Made by a program: the position numbers and the translations under genes. Of a DNA stretch of 64,000 bases, positions 45,394 to 57,234 are shown in pieces; position 1 is the first letter of the stretch; each line of letters begins with the position of its first letter. This DNA comes from Hetaerina americana (Eukaryota; Arthropoda; Insecta; Odonata; Calopterygidae): positions 1,182,372 to 1,246,371 of the forward strand of contig JAKTNV010000060.1 in the NCBI GenBank assembly GCA_022747635.1. Reading direction: 5' to 3'. The notes under the pieces are model-generated. The model was not told the origin of the DNA and did no database searches. It saw nothing but the letters and a program-made list of their open reading frames with translations.

Positions 45394-47908
45394 CTTATGC
45401 TAATGATTCAGTAAAATGTATGATTTAGGCGATCACAGTTGATCGATGTCGCCTGGGATAGGTATGCACTGCCGTGGGTGAAGGATACCTTCCTCGATCA
45501 CCATCATGCCGGCAGGGGTTGTTCTGTTCTTTTCTTTAGCTCCCCAAAAAACCATTAATACTGATCACGTGCCCCTTTGCTTCGAATCATCGCCAATTTT
45601 GCATACATCATCGACTCATTGCCTCGCAAAGAAACTATATGACTTGTCTCAAACTCTGTCAATTGACAGAAGTCATGGAAAGACTCATACACTGAATCTG
45701 TGGAAAACTTATATTTGACAACTAAATCGGTAAAGGTATAAAATTTTCAAACTTTAATCAATAAATCTCATCTCATGTTAATTGAGGAAACACAAAATAT
45801 AATGAACCCATTTTTGTGGCCGAATTTTACATGCAAAATATATCAGTCTCTAAACCATGGGCTGTACACAATTTCTGGGACTGAGCATATTTTAGTCGAA
45901 CTAATAGTGCGATTTTACATTGTGAAATGTGATTTTTTTATCATCGTTAACTGCAATCAGTCCCGATGAAATTTGCGGAGAAGTTCTTAAATCTTGGACT
46001 ACTTATCACTTTCCCAGGTAATGAAAATAACATTTTATTTAGTCAAAGAAACTCACTATTTGGCAAAAAGATCTGCATAAATCAGTCATTATTTTAATCT
46101 GATTTTCAATAAGTCTACTTGAATATAATATACATTTCCAGTTACAAGCTAAAAATTAAGAATTCTGTGCATGAATGTATTCGTGGGATTCTCAAAAAAC
46201 AATAATTCCCAAAATCTCATTAGTTTCATTCCTCGAAGAAGGAGAGAGTGATGGAAAAAAATTCTCCCCCGGATGAAAATTCTCCAATTCCTCGCTGTGG
46301 AAGCGACCGGGGTAGATGCATGAGAACACTATAGGACTCACGGCCGGCTGGTTTGCTTTCATATTTAACTTAATTTCCTCCTTTCGCCTGCGTATATTAT
46401 ACAAGAGAGTCCTCAACGTACTCACATCAACATACAAGTATGCTACATAAAGTATTTCTTCCCATAGCTTACGCTTTCTCATTCTTCTCCGTACTCTATC
46501 TATAAACTGTTCAATTGTTTCAAAGGGGAGTGGAGCTTAGAAGAGATGGTGAAGGGACAAAGGGAAAGGTTTTTGTTATGAATGGTAAGGTTTCTTCATT
46601 TAATTTTATGTGTTTTCATTTCAAGATTACTGGTAATTTTACGTACAAAGTTAATTATCCTCAAGTAAACTACTCATGAACTATGTCAAACCCAAGATGG
46701 AATTCCCTTGTATCATTTTTGCTACACAGAACATTTTAAGGGATGAAGGGAAGGTGAAAACTTACTTTCAGAACTGTCAGAACTTTGATGCTCTTTAGTT
46801 CAATACACACGGGTTCACATTGATCTACCGTAACAGACAGTTGTACCGGATTGGAAAATTACGAAATGGTACGTGCATAGAAAGCGGATTCATTCGGCTC
46901 CCCGCACTGCCGAGGAGCGGGAGCAGCGAAATAGCAAGTGAGAACTGGTGAGTCAACCTTGAGCTGTCGTGAAATGTCGTAAAATAAACTTCTTAATAGT
47001 ACCCCACCCTGGATGCTAAAACCTCGACCGGTTTCAACTTATCAATCATGTAATTCTGTAGACGATTCAACTTTGTTGAAAACCTCTTTAGAGTGACTAG
47101 ATTTAGTCGATATTTTCCAATACTACATAGGATATTACAAAGCGGTTGATTTTTCAATTAAATAGCGGTCTACAAAGATGGGAAGGGAATATGTGTTTAG
47201 CGATGGAAAATATAGCCTTTCATTACTTTTAAAAAGCAAACAATATAATAAGAGAAACAGGGTTTTCGAGTTTGAGAAAGTCGTTGCTTATTTGTCACTT
47301 TGCCTATCTCCCGATTCTGGACCTCTTCTCTCCGGGAGAGAAGAGACATATTTTCTACTGACGAATTCTTCCAATGCAAGTCAGTAACTGGCTGAGAAAA
47401 CTTCTTCTGCCGGCCAGAAATTGAGAAAAGTCTGAACAGAAAGAAGAAAGTGGAAGAAGAAAGGTTCTTGTAGAAGTGTTACACAGAACCGATGAGGGCT
47501 TTCGTTATTACCTAATGGTATTTCCGGCACTCAGTTCCGTAGTGTGCTGCGAAATTTCGTCGAGCATAAAAAAGTTTTGAAAATTCAATATCTTGTAAAT
47601 ACTATGATAAATAAATTAATTTAGAATGTTACTACAACAATTTGCCAGGGCTTTCACATTACTCGGGAGCTAAATTTGTCAATAACTTGCCATTGGGAGG
47701 TTAGTTTAGCATAGTTTGTTTGAAAGTAGGAAACGTATTTTTAGTCTAAATTAAGCACTCAAATTAATCATTGCACAATACTTGATAACAATAAAAGCAT
47801 TATCTGTACTGCTAAAACTTAGAAATAGTAACTATGAAATACAATGGAAAAAAGGCAAATTAATAGAAAAAAATATTGCATCAAAAGGACATCAAACTCC
47901 ATCCATCA
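45394..47908. other. unassigned DNA
   Basis: No recognised gene or repeat. Open frames of 60-96 codons (e.g. 46192-46482 minus, 47178-47387 plus) show no known motif. This is upstream of the predicted minus-strand promoter. Confidence 0.4.
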
Positions 47909-48175
47909 TATTGAAATTAAATGAAATTATTGACTTTGCTATTCCAGACACTTCATTGAAAAACACGACCCAGGTTTTGACGTTGAACGTCATCATCAGG
48001 TTCAACGTCGTTCAACATTGAAACCTGGAACGTGGTTTTAAATGAAGTGTGTGGAATATCAAAGTCAATCATTACATTTAAATATGTTATGCAAATTCCA
48101 TAAAGTGACACCGGAGACAACAAATCCAGTCATCATATTGAAATGAAATAAGTAACTTTGTAATTCAACACGCAA
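47909..48175 (+). mobile_element. palindromic Penelope-related element, copy 3, with partial tandem repeat
   Basis: Inverted half with GAAATTATTGACTTTGCTAT and ACGTTGAACGTCATCATCAG; direct half with CCTGGAACGTGG and GGAATATCAAAGTCAATCAT. The tail GTTATGCAAATTCCATAAAG and ACACCGGAGACAACAAA follows. After TCCAGTCATC another element start begins (ATATTGAAATGAAATAAGTA, ACTTTGTAATTCAACACGC), so copies lie head to tail. More diverged than copy 2. The hammerhead-like core has AAAA in place of GAAA. Confidence 0.82.
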
Positions 48176-48897
48176 TTTAATTATGAGCAGTGTTTTGAAT
48201 ATATTCAAAATTAAATTAAAGTGGTTGCCTTTGTCTATTTCGCAACGTAGTGCTTGATAATTAGCCTTAGTATCTACCTCAACTTAAGAAGAGTTGATAC
48301 CTATAAAACCACCTTAACCTTAAATCAACCCATTTCAACTTCAATCATATCCGAATGGTTAAATGTTAATGCATGAAAAAGCTATCTATTCGCTAAATAA
48401 GACGCCTGTAGGGGAGTGTGAGCCCAGGTTTCATAGAGGAGCGACAATTTTTACACGGAAATTCCCTAGTTTGTCTACATTGGCGGCAAATTTGCTCGTT
48501 TGTACCGTCGGTATTATGACCGCTATACCCATCGCCCACCGCCCGCTCGTCTCTCGAAATTATAAATGCGATTCGCAAGAAACCGGAATCATCTCGAAAT
48601 GTCACCCTTTGCAAACAAGTGCAAAGCCTGAAGATAGGTAGCATACCATAGCACCTTAATTTCCCGACGAGTAAGGCACGGACCCTGCAGTTTAAGACTA
48701 GATACTTAAGAAATATCTAACCCCTATTCTAATCATCTAAATACTCCGAAAATATGGAAATAAATCTCCACCGGAGCTCACATTTTCAGAAAAAACGACA
48801 AATCACTGTCGGAATACGGAATTTCTCCTCTACAAAAAGTTTCAGGTAAGCCTCCCTGGAATTACGTGATTGACTTTCCCGTCTGAATGAGTTTTCC
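48176..48897. other. unassigned DNA
   Basis: A 92-codon plus frame at 48363-48641 has no recognised domain. No repeat identified. Confidence 0.4.
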
Positions 48898-49181
48898 GGG
48901 GATCGGGATGTTGCGGTGGCTAACGTACAGGCTTCCCACCGAGAGGGCCCGGGTTCAAATCCTGGTGACAACACATATTTTTCAGTCGTGTCCCGACCCT
49001 TACTTGAGGTGCTTTGGGGAGAGTACTTTGAGTGAGCACGACGTCCGTCGGATGGGACGTTAAACTGCGGACCCCTCGACGTCTTTCGACAAGGATAATG
49101 CCGACGCCGGGTTTCTCTTCCTTTACTCTCCATCCCTAATGACGAAAATGACCTCAGCTGTCGGTCGCCTCCCATAAAAGC
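48898..49181 (+). mobile_element. tRNA-derived SINE, family A, copy 4 (full structure)
   Basis: Head GGGGATCGGGATGTTGCGGT, A-box-like GGTGGCTAACGTACAGG, B box GGGTTCAAATCC, core CCGTCGGATGGGACGTTAAA, then GCCGACGCCGGGTTTCTCTT, CTCAGCTGTCGGTCGCCTCC and tail CATAAAAGCTACT. The tRNA-like part is well kept. Confidence 0.92.
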
Positions 49182-50125
49182 TACTTTGAGTTTTCCGAAG
49201 TTTGCTTTATGAGTTAAGGGTTTGAGTTGGGAGCTTCAGCTCTTTTAGGAGATTCGGTAAGCTTATTTCTCGGGAGAACCGCAACTTGTGCCCCTGATGG
49301 ACTCTTAAACGGAGGGTCGTAATGGACTATAACGGAGTAGCACTCATATTTCTTTCCGATTACTTTTACTCTTCGCCTGACGCTTCTTTCCTAGAAGATA
49401 TAGGGAAGAGGAAATATACCGAAAAATAAAGGTTTCTACGAAGCGGGAAAGAAAATAAAATAGCGAATGTCTTGGGGAATTCCTTTATAACAGGAGAACA
49501 AAGATTTTATCAGGTTTTTCTGATTTTTGTGAATACTTCAGCTTATATATTCAATCGCATTCACAATATACTCAATCACAATATGCCAATTAGAAAGAAT
49601 TTTCCGACTTAAATAATTGACAGGATATTGTTGGCTACCATGTTACATATTCCTCTAAGATTCCTTAGCTCGGCGATCTATCGGTGTTGGCCATGTCAGC
49701 TGTTATTATCAGAAAAAAGTGTCATCGCTATTTGAAAAACTCGGTGCTTATCTAAGGCGTCGCTCTTACACAATCAAAGCACAGATTAGCGGCATGTCTC
49801 CTAAAAGACCAGATTGCACGGGAGAAAAATATTCCTGAGAAATGCCGATAAAAGTGCTCAACTTTAGTGCTCCACAGTCAATAATATTAAATGAATGAGC
49901 TTCATGAAGAAAGGGAGTAGTATAGAAAATCCTAATGACTCAAGATGGTTAATTTTCCAGGTGGTCTTCTTTTGCTATGAAAGAATGACAAGTCTTCGAG
50001 GTATGAACCATACCTTGTGGGAGGTGTCTGATGACGAGAGTCCGTCCTCCTTGGCATATCTAAAATCAACAATGGCACTCGTCGAATTTTTCTGCCGTGT
50101 TTGTTGAACCGTTTAGTTTTCCTCA
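49182..50125. other. unassigned DNA
   Basis: No gene or repeat recognised. Confidence 0.4.
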
Positions 50126-50134
50126 ATCGTTTCG

Positions 50135-50445
50135 TAGTAGTAGTAGTTTTGAGGGGAGGCGACCGACAGCTGAGGTCATTTGCGCCATAGGGGATGGATA
50201 GGAAAGGATGAAGGGTGGAGAGAAACCCGGCGTCGGCATTAGCCTACTCTTTACGAAAGGCGCCAAGGGGTCCGCAGTTTAACGTCCCATCCGACGGACG
50301 GCGTACTCACTCAAAGTGCCCTCCACAAAGCACCTCAAGGAGGGATCGAGATACCTCTGAAAAATATTCAACACCGCCGGGATTTGAACCCGGGCCCTCT
50401 GGGTGGGAAGCCAGTGCGCTAGCCCCCGCACCATCTCGATCCCCC
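50135..50445 (-). mobile_element. tRNA-derived SINE, family A, copy 5, with 9-bp target duplication
   Basis: The best preserved copy. ATCGTTTCG flanks it at 50126-50134 and 50446-50454. Minus strand: GATCGAGATGGTGCGGGGGC, TAGCGCACTGGCTTCCCACC, B box GGGTTCAAATCCC, core with GGATGGGACGTTAAACTGCG, pyrimidine-rich 3' part, (CTA)n tail. The 311-base length and target duplication show LINE-mediated retrotransposition. Confidence 0.96.
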
Positions 50446-50454
50446 ATCGTTTCG

Positions 50455-51685
50455 TTTTCAGCGGAAGAAACCTCTTATTAACGTACAACGAGGGACACCG
50501 ACCGTAAGACAAGCCGCTTCGGCTTCGGGGGCTATTTTCGGTTTTTCAGATTTCTCTTCCTCGTAGGAAATACACAGGAGGATTCCATTCTATATTGACA
50601 GGGGAGAAAATTAGTTTTGCTCTCGTGGTTTATTCTTCCTTTTCAACCCACGAAACCTTCCGCCTCATTACTCCTGGTTGTGATAAATATAGTTTTCTAT
50701 CATCACAGCTATCAATTATAACAATGTCCTATGACATCGCTCATCATATGTTATCGCAAATGTTTTCGGCGAAGTTCTTGTTAATTTTGACATTCGCAAC
50801 TTGTTACTAGTGTTCGTTGCGAATAAAATGCCCATTAAAAGAAATTTTTCATTTTCCAATAGGGGAAAGGTTTCGGGAGTTCTCCTCTTCACTTACAGAG
50901 AAATGAAATTAAATTGCATGACTGGGTTGTATAATTAATTAAAGGGGAAGGAGCTAATCTTTTCACGCATGAAATAGTAGGTAGTCTTTTTACATCACGT
51001 GAATTAAATTCAGGTAGACATGCGAGTCCGTCTTGAACGCGCTCGCATGATCGCGCATCGTTCAAGGCTTGTGCTAAGTGTTCATTTAGTAAATTTGTTA
51101 TTCGGAAAATATTACAGGAAATGGAAGGCGAGTTTCATAAACAACAAGAAATTTATAACGCGGAATAGTAAATTCCTCTACTGATTTCCCTAATACCGTG
51201 CCCCATTACTTACTGGCTACTTAAAAGTACTCTTGGGTGCTCATAAATATTTTAATATTCCTGAGACGAAAAACTTTGTTAATCTGATCCGAATATTTCA
51301 AATGAAAGTTTCGCTTTCCTTTTTTGGAGCCAATAAGACGGCTGGGGAAAACGTTTCATCTTTTCAGGGATCGAAAGGAAGCCTGTGGAGCTAAATACCC
51401 TGTGACGGCACTCTCAGTCGCAGAACTCAAGCGAAATGGAAATGAGGCAAGGGGTCTTTTCAAAGGGCCTCCCCCCCTGTATTAGTATCCGCCAATTTGG
51501 TACATCAAGTTTGCCTATGATATAAAGTTATCGCTGAAAATTAGACCAATTGAAGGCATATAAACTGTTCTCTAAGATAATTCCTGTTTAACATTGCAAT
51601 CGGTTTAAATTTGCAAATTTCCGGAGAAAGTTACAACGTAATATACGTAAGCTTTGGTCAAATTTTATATATATATATTTTTTTT
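50455..51685. other. unassigned DNA
   Basis: No coding exon or repeat recognised; the right end is TA/T-rich next to the LINE 3' terminus. Confidence 0.4.
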
Positions 51686-52088
51686 AAGGTAATCTACCGG
51701 TTAAGGTAGGTTTTTCGATGGACACAACTACCAAACAAATATTTTGTGACTACTAACAAAACACAACCCTAAATTCTACTCTACACCAGGTCCCTCTTCA
51801 TCTCTGAGTACTTTCTTCCGCCCTTCATCCCGTCCAACATCCCTATCCTGTTCCTTCCCTTTCCTCTTTTGCCCAATATTCTACCCTCTATCACAGTCTT
51901 CAACATCCCACTGCCGGTCAACACCCCCTTCATCCACTTTTCCTGCCTCCATAGGATTGCTCCCAACAAACCCCTCTCTTCGCCCACCATACCAAGTACT
52001 TCCTCATTTGTTTTCTCTTCTGTCCATTTCACCTTCTCCATTCTTCTCCACACCCACATTTCAAAAGCCTCCAGTCTCCACCTTATTT
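51686..52088 (-). mobile_element. family A LINE, 5'-truncated 3' end
   Basis: Minus strand: RRMEKVKWTEEKTNEEVLGM, ERGLLGAILWRQEKWMKGVL, SGMLKTVIEGRILGKRGKGR, NRIGMLDGMKGGRKYSEMKR, then the 3' UTR and terminus TACCGGTAGATTACC (reading minus). 92 codons are open. It matches 58619 closely and 19239 less so. The 5' truncation lies at about 52088, next to the hairpin motif at 52090. Confidence 0.9.
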
Positions 52089-52089
52089 T

Positions 52090-52150
52090 CTCTATTCATC
52101 TACATCCGCATCAATACCCTGCGAGCCACCAAAAAGGTGTGTGGCAGGGG
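52090..52150 (+). repeat. dispersed hairpin-forming motif, copy 2
   Basis: CATCTACATCCGCATCAATA, CCCTGCGAGCCACC, then GGTGTGTGGCAGGGGGTGCA. CCCTGC/GCAGGG and CCACC/GGTGTGTGG halves can pair. It aligns with 28151 and 63120. Confidence 0.65.
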
Positions 52151-52257
52151 GTGCAGCGAGGAGGAAAGGGTAAGGGATGAGGGGGTTTAGGTTTTTCAAA
52201 TGGATGGGGAAAGGTGGGGGACATGCAAAAAAATATATAAATATACTCGTATAGCCA

Positions 52258-52566
52258 TGCGCAGTCCCTACCTTGTAGGTTAATACTTATTGTGTCGAGC
52301 TGACTCCTGGGGGATTTCGATTACAAGCATTCTGGTCTCTTATTGTTCTGGGAAAAAATGACAATTTAAACCTGTCAGTCTTGTAGTCTGCCTCTCTAAT
52401 CTTATATTCGTGATTCCTCCGCCCGTAATACGTTGGGGTTCGTATTATGTTCTTGATTTCATCGGAAATGGACCCATCTTTAAATGTTTTAATAAGTGTA
52501 ATCTATTTAGTAAACGCCGCTGTGTAAGGTAATCCCAGCCTAAGCACAACCCAGCTTGTTGATCGC
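52258..52566 (-). mobile_element. CR1/Jockey-type LINE, C-terminal end
   Basis: Minus strand: ITLIKTFKDGSISDEIKNII, RTPTYYGRRNHEYKIREADY, KTDRFKLSFFPRTIRDQNA. The 'R..F.YSFFPRTI..WN.L' closing block is characteristic of these LINEs. One stop near the start; the rest is open. 5'-truncated. Confidence 0.72.
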
Positions 52567-53035
52567 CCATTACTTCTTGTAAAGGAAAATGCAGTATTTT
52601 ACACTTGATTTTATTTTTTTCGTTTTTATTATATGAGATTTCACGTGCACGTTACATCACGCAGATCACACACGTGTATTTATCACTGTTTATGATTAGA
52701 AAGTTTGTGAAAGGTTTTCCATACTTCCCATTTATCAGTGATATGCATTTTTTTATTTTAGATTCGCATTTCCGTCAACTTGTACTGTACGAATATGTTC
52801 CTATGCTTGTTGTTGGACTGGAAGACTTGCTGTCCATTCCATGAATTACCTATTTGTTTTTACTTGCACATTGTGTTCAAAGAATGGCGATTCAGTGAAT
52901 ACTTTTGATAATTGACTTTTTTCGCTGAAATCCTACGCACTAAAGTTTTGTCATCAAAGTTGTTTTGAAGATAATAGTACGACGAACTAAGCTTGAATAT
53001 ATTGTTTATGCTTTCAACATAACATGGGTAGAAAT
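52567..53035. other. unassigned AT-rich DNA
   Basis: A 79-codon plus frame at 52605-52844 has no recognisable domain. Confidence 0.4.
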
Positions 53036-53039
53036 AAAT

Positions 53040-53285
53040 CATTGGAGATTGAGCCTGTGTCACTGGGTCTGAACACTGATTCTCATCCCGAGGGTCCGGG
53101 TTCGAAAACCTGCCATGGCAAAATTTTATACGGTTATCCTCATCCCTACTTTGGACGTCAAGTGGTGAGGGTTTCCAGTGGCGTGCGCCATCTGTCGGAT
53201 GGGACGTTAAGCCGTTGACCCTTAAGCACTTTTCGTTGAGAGTGTGCGGACACAGGATGTCCAAGCTACGCCAAGCTTACCCACT
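53040..53285 (+). mobile_element. tRNA-derived SINE, family E
   Basis: Head CCTGTGTCACTGGGTCTGAA, B box GGGTTCGAAAACC, then a body unlike family A (CGGTTATCCTCATCCCTACT; TGGACGTCAAGTGGTGAGGG). It contains GTCGGATGGGACGTTAA (53194-53210), identical to the family A core, then GCCGTTGACCC. The 3' part is GTGTGCGGACACAGGATGTC and ends CCACTCATCCTC. Confidence 0.78.
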
Positions 53286-54345
53286 CATCCTCAATAAATA
53301 CCTAGGTGAAAGTTATTTTTCTAGTTAATGTAATCTTTAGCCAATGTTATAAATGCGTATTTTCAAGCCCATGCCATCATCTAAAAAGTTAGCTCAAAGC
53401 CAGAGAGGTGAATTGCGATGTTTTCCTTTGGGGTATGCGATGTATGTAAGCTGGAATTGTATCCGAGATCCGAGTGAGCCAAACTACAAAGTGTAGTAAA
53501 CAACCCGAAGGTTTGTTTCATAAGTGAGGGTAAACCTCACCCCTGGCTAATCCCGTGTGCGGGGATGGGTGGGATGGGTCTTTCCCAGGGGATAAGCCGC
53601 CACCCTCACAAGGGACTCATGGTCCTGAGCAATCAACAATATTGAGTGCACCTGAGGGCGGCCAGGGGTGTCAGCCCCAACCCTGCACCCAGTGGGTGAA
53701 CGCCACCCAGTCGGCCACCTCCCGGCCATGAAAGTACACAAAACCACACAATTAGTCATATCTTGCAAGTTATATGAACAAAGTGATACTTGTAAGATCT
53801 CATTAAGGTCCAAACAAATTTTGAAATAATAAATATAAGAAATGCCCAACAGAGTCCCAAGGACTACTCTTTAAGGGCTGAGACCAGTTTCTCAGGGATG
53901 TCAAATCAATCGTCAAGTGTTTGTAATTTGCACAAACAGAGTGTTCCGATGATGATAATAAAATGTGCAACACTAATTGCCAACCAACATGGAATAGAAA
54001 TGAGAGCAAGAATATCACTCCAGTAATTGAAAAGTTAGATTAGTTAAAAAACTGTATAACACATTGCCATTTTCATTTTCAAATTTTACAGATTCGTCGT
54101 CACTGATGGGGTTTGTTATGTGGGGTCAAGAAGGTAAATTCATATACTAATGAATAGTTGGTGTAAGCCATTTTGACGTCACTTTAAAATATTTCTTCTC
54201 TAAAACTTGCCCTCTAATGACTACTACATTGCGACATCTCCCCAAATTATCCCGCTCCAATTTGATAGTCTCTTTATTCCCTCGTAGTTCCTCGCACCAT
54301 CGGCATTTTCCATCACCTGCCTCTCCCAGTCCGTTCCCCTCTATC
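53286..54345. other. unassigned DNA
   Basis: The minus frame 53547-53849 and others have no recognised motif. The stretch 53530-53730 is G+C-richer (GGGGATGGGTGGGATGGGTC). Confidence 0.4.
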
Positions 54346-54347
54346 TA

Positions 54348-55099
54348 CGAGGGTCATCCGGAAAGTAGTACCCGTTCGTGCCGCATGAAGTGCTGACGAC
54401 GCGAGTAGCCGCTGGACGAGGTCAGATAGCTTCAGTGGCTTGTCTGCCTTCTCTGAGCCAAGTTGCGTGACGCTAGCATTGCCTGTGTTGTTTCTGTGAT
54501 TGTTTACAATGTTTAAAAAATTGAGAACGCCGCCAGTTGTGAAGTGAGGGCAGTGATTAAATTCCTCAATGCAAGAAACGTTCGCCCATGTGATATTCAT
54601 CGCCAATTAAAGGAGGTGTATGGAGACAATGTAATGGACGAGTCGTCTGTTCGGCGGTGGTGTCGCAACTTCAACATGGGGAGGGGGAACACACACGACG
54701 ATGAGCGTTCGGAGAGACCGTCTGTCATTACAGACCAACTGGTGAGCTCAGTTGACGAATTCGTGAGGAACGATCGGCGCGTCACAATTGATGACATCTG
54801 TGAGCATTTTCCCAATGTTTCTCGAACAATTGTTCATGAAATTGTTAAACACCATCTGCATTATGCAAAAATTTGTGCAAGATGGGTCCCTCGCGTATCT
54901 CAATGAGCTGGCGGCGAAGGACTATGCAGCAGGAATACAGAAACTTGTCACACGTTATGACAAATGCCTTAATTTGCTTGGAGATTATGTTGAGAAGTAG
55001 TTTAAAGTATCCTCTTTCAAATAAAAATTTTTATGTTTGTTAATATTTACTTTTGTGTCTTTAATTCACGAACGGGTACTACTTTCCGGATGACCCTCT
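54348..55099 (+). mobile_element. mariner-like element, complete ends, catalytic core deleted (752 bp)
   Basis: Perfect ~30-base terminal inverted repeats after the first base: CGAGGGTCATCCGGAAAGTA on the left and AGAGGGTCATCCGGAAAGTA (reversed) on the right, with TA duplications (54346-54347, 55100-55101). Inside, residues IKFLNARNVRPCDIHRQLKE, DERSERPSVITDQL, RNDRRVTIDDICEHFPNVSR and ICARWVPR give the two DNA-binding helix-turn-helix motifs and the linker. The frame then passes straight to LAAKDYAAGIQKLVTRYDKC and LLGDYVEK, the C-terminus. All three catalytic Asp residues are gone. It may be mobilised only by a transposase supplied elsewhere. Confidence 0.93.
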
Positions 55100-55499
55100 T
55101 ATATATATTAGATGAATACTGATATTACACCTGAAACATATATACCGGCTTTATCAGAATCTCTTATCGTTTTTTCAATATTTCCATAGGTTAATAGTGT
55201 ATGTATCGTCGATCCCTGGCGCTTCGTTTGCGCTTGAGTCCTTTGCTTCAGTCGATTCGGATCTGCGGATGCTGCCTCCGTCATCTTCCGTAGTTGACTC
55301 TTGTCTCCTCCTTCCAAAATCCTTGTGTGGAATTTTTTCGTCGCTAAGATTCGCCAAGAATATTTACTTTTTCGCGATGATTTCTAATGAAATGTCTGAT
55401 ATGGTTGTTCTTTTTGATGATATTTCACATTTTTGTATCCAAACAATATGAAATCTAGATGCTAGGTGGAAAAAGTAGTAACTGAGATGCGCACTTCCT

Positions 55500-55511
55500 C
55501 CACTAAAGGGG

Positions 55512-55542
<31 letters not shown>

Positions 55543-55626
55543 GAAAACATTTGGACGGCAAAATAGAACACAAAACTAACAAGTTAACATTTTAGAAAGT
55601 TTGAGCTTTCGGCCTTCTTCAGGTCA

Positions 55627-55698
<72 letters not shown>

Positions 55699-55748
55699 AC
55701 ATATATATATACACTTTTTTATATATATACATATATATGTACTATATA
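55500..55748. repeat. (TA)n microsatellites with a CTGAAGA..GAAA motif between
   Basis: TA tracts at 55511-55540 and 55629-55735. Between them the minus strand reads TGACCTGAAGAAGGCCGAAA then GCTCAAACTTTCTAAAATGT. CTGAAGA-AGGCC-GAAA resembles the hammerhead-like pattern of the other elements but without a clear stem II. Confidence 0.6.
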
Positions 55749-56374
55749 TCTATAAAACAAAGTCGTAAATCGTGTTATTTACACCATTTTTAACTCAAGA
55801 ACGGCTGTACCGAATTTAATTATATTTGATTTTTTTGCATTCTTCCTTGCACAGAATAGCAGAATTACCATTAAAATATGATAAAAGTTCATGTCAAAAA
55901 ATTAACTTTGATCTTAGGCGTATTTTTTTAGGAGTTGGTAGTACTACAACAACTGTCAAGTAGGTCAAAACAACTAACTAATTGATTTGTTTTGTTTTTG
56001 CCAATTTAATGACTGAGCTTCGCAACAATATTAAAAACATTTTAATAGATTGAGAATTAAACTCAATTAAATTCGAGCTAAGCCCAGCTCGAGTTGACAC
56101 GTCTTTACCGTGCTTGTAAACAAATTACAGGCAACAAAGAAACATTTAGGACACCGGTCAATTTGTTTGTTTTATATCATTATGCCGCGACGCAGAAGAT
56201 ATTATTATCCATATTCTACACTACTTTCAAAAACATTCAAGACACATTGAAACGTTGAGTATTGCAATTCCGTGAAGTCGATCATATACATCTGTAAATA
56301 TGTCACGAAAGGCAGCGATATGGTGGTTTTTGGCATCCAACGATGAAATTACCAGCTATTAAGTTGGTCGGTAT

Positions 56375-57110
56375 GTGAATTGTTATCAGGCGATTTCTTC
56401 TACAACATCATTCCCTATTTACGGACGTCATCCCACTGTTTTACATTTGGCGGTGCATCTAGAGAACGGGCAACGAGTTTACTTCACCGCGTCGAATGTT
56501 ACTCAACGAGCTGAAGCACATCCAGCGACAACATTGGCGAGTTTCTTCGCTACTTGCCAAAGCGATCCGTTTGCCCGGGCGTTGCTTTACTCAGAGATGC
56601 CACGTTATTACACTTGAAATGCTTCATCGAAGACATTTCAACGTCAGAAGCAAGGCGACGCGGTTCCTGGTCATCCGGATGTGCGTTCTACTGATTCTCT
56701 TGGCCGTATTTATACAGTTCATCTGAAGAATGATCAATGCTTCTATTTGCGGTTGTTGCTGGTGAATGTTCGAGGGCCAACATCATTCAAATCACTACGA
56801 ACTGTGAATAGTATAGTGTGCCTAACATTTCGTGCTGTATGTCAAGAGCACAATTTGCTTGAAAATGATAATCATTGGTACGCGACAATGGCTGAAGAAA
56901 CTATTTCTGCATCTCCAAGTCAGGTACGCACATTATATACTATCATCCTTTCGACATGCTTCCACTCTCAATCCACGTGACCTGTGTAACAAATACATGG
57001 ATAACATGTCAGAAGACATTTTATATCAAATTCGTGTAAGTTGAAGAAATTTCAATACTGAGGTAAATCAGGAGATGCATAACCAGGCTTCACTGTTGAT
57101 TGAAGATATA
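56375..57110 (+). pseudogene. Helitron protein, middle region (between Rep and helicase)
   Basis: In alternating frames: YGRHPTVLHLAVHLENGQRV, YFTASNVTQRAEAHPATTLA, FARALLYSEMPRYYT, then FYLRLLLVNVRGPTSFKSLR, MAEETISASPSQVRTLYTII, and NKYMDNMSEDILYQIRVS. This is the conserved stretch preceding the PIF1-type helicase in Helitron proteins. At least four frameshifts. No catalytic function. Confidence 0.82.
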
Positions 57111-57234
57111 TGTTACCTCATGTGCGGCAGTTTATTTGTGAAGTTAGGAATGCCAGCGCCAGATCGTGGAATGAACGAAGCGTTTCATCGAGAATTGGAA
57201 CGTGAACGTTAATATGATCGACATGAATCACACC

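Noticed and set aside
49980..50060. CTGATGACGAGAGTCCG as a second type of hammerhead
   Set aside because: No GAAA follows stem II at the required place and no stem I/III pairing was found.
50215..50481. Open frames reading PRGPQFNVPSDGRRTHS and FEPGPSGWEA
   Set aside because: These are chance frames of the family A SINE; the same peptides recur at 1156, 11064, 48786 and 62324.
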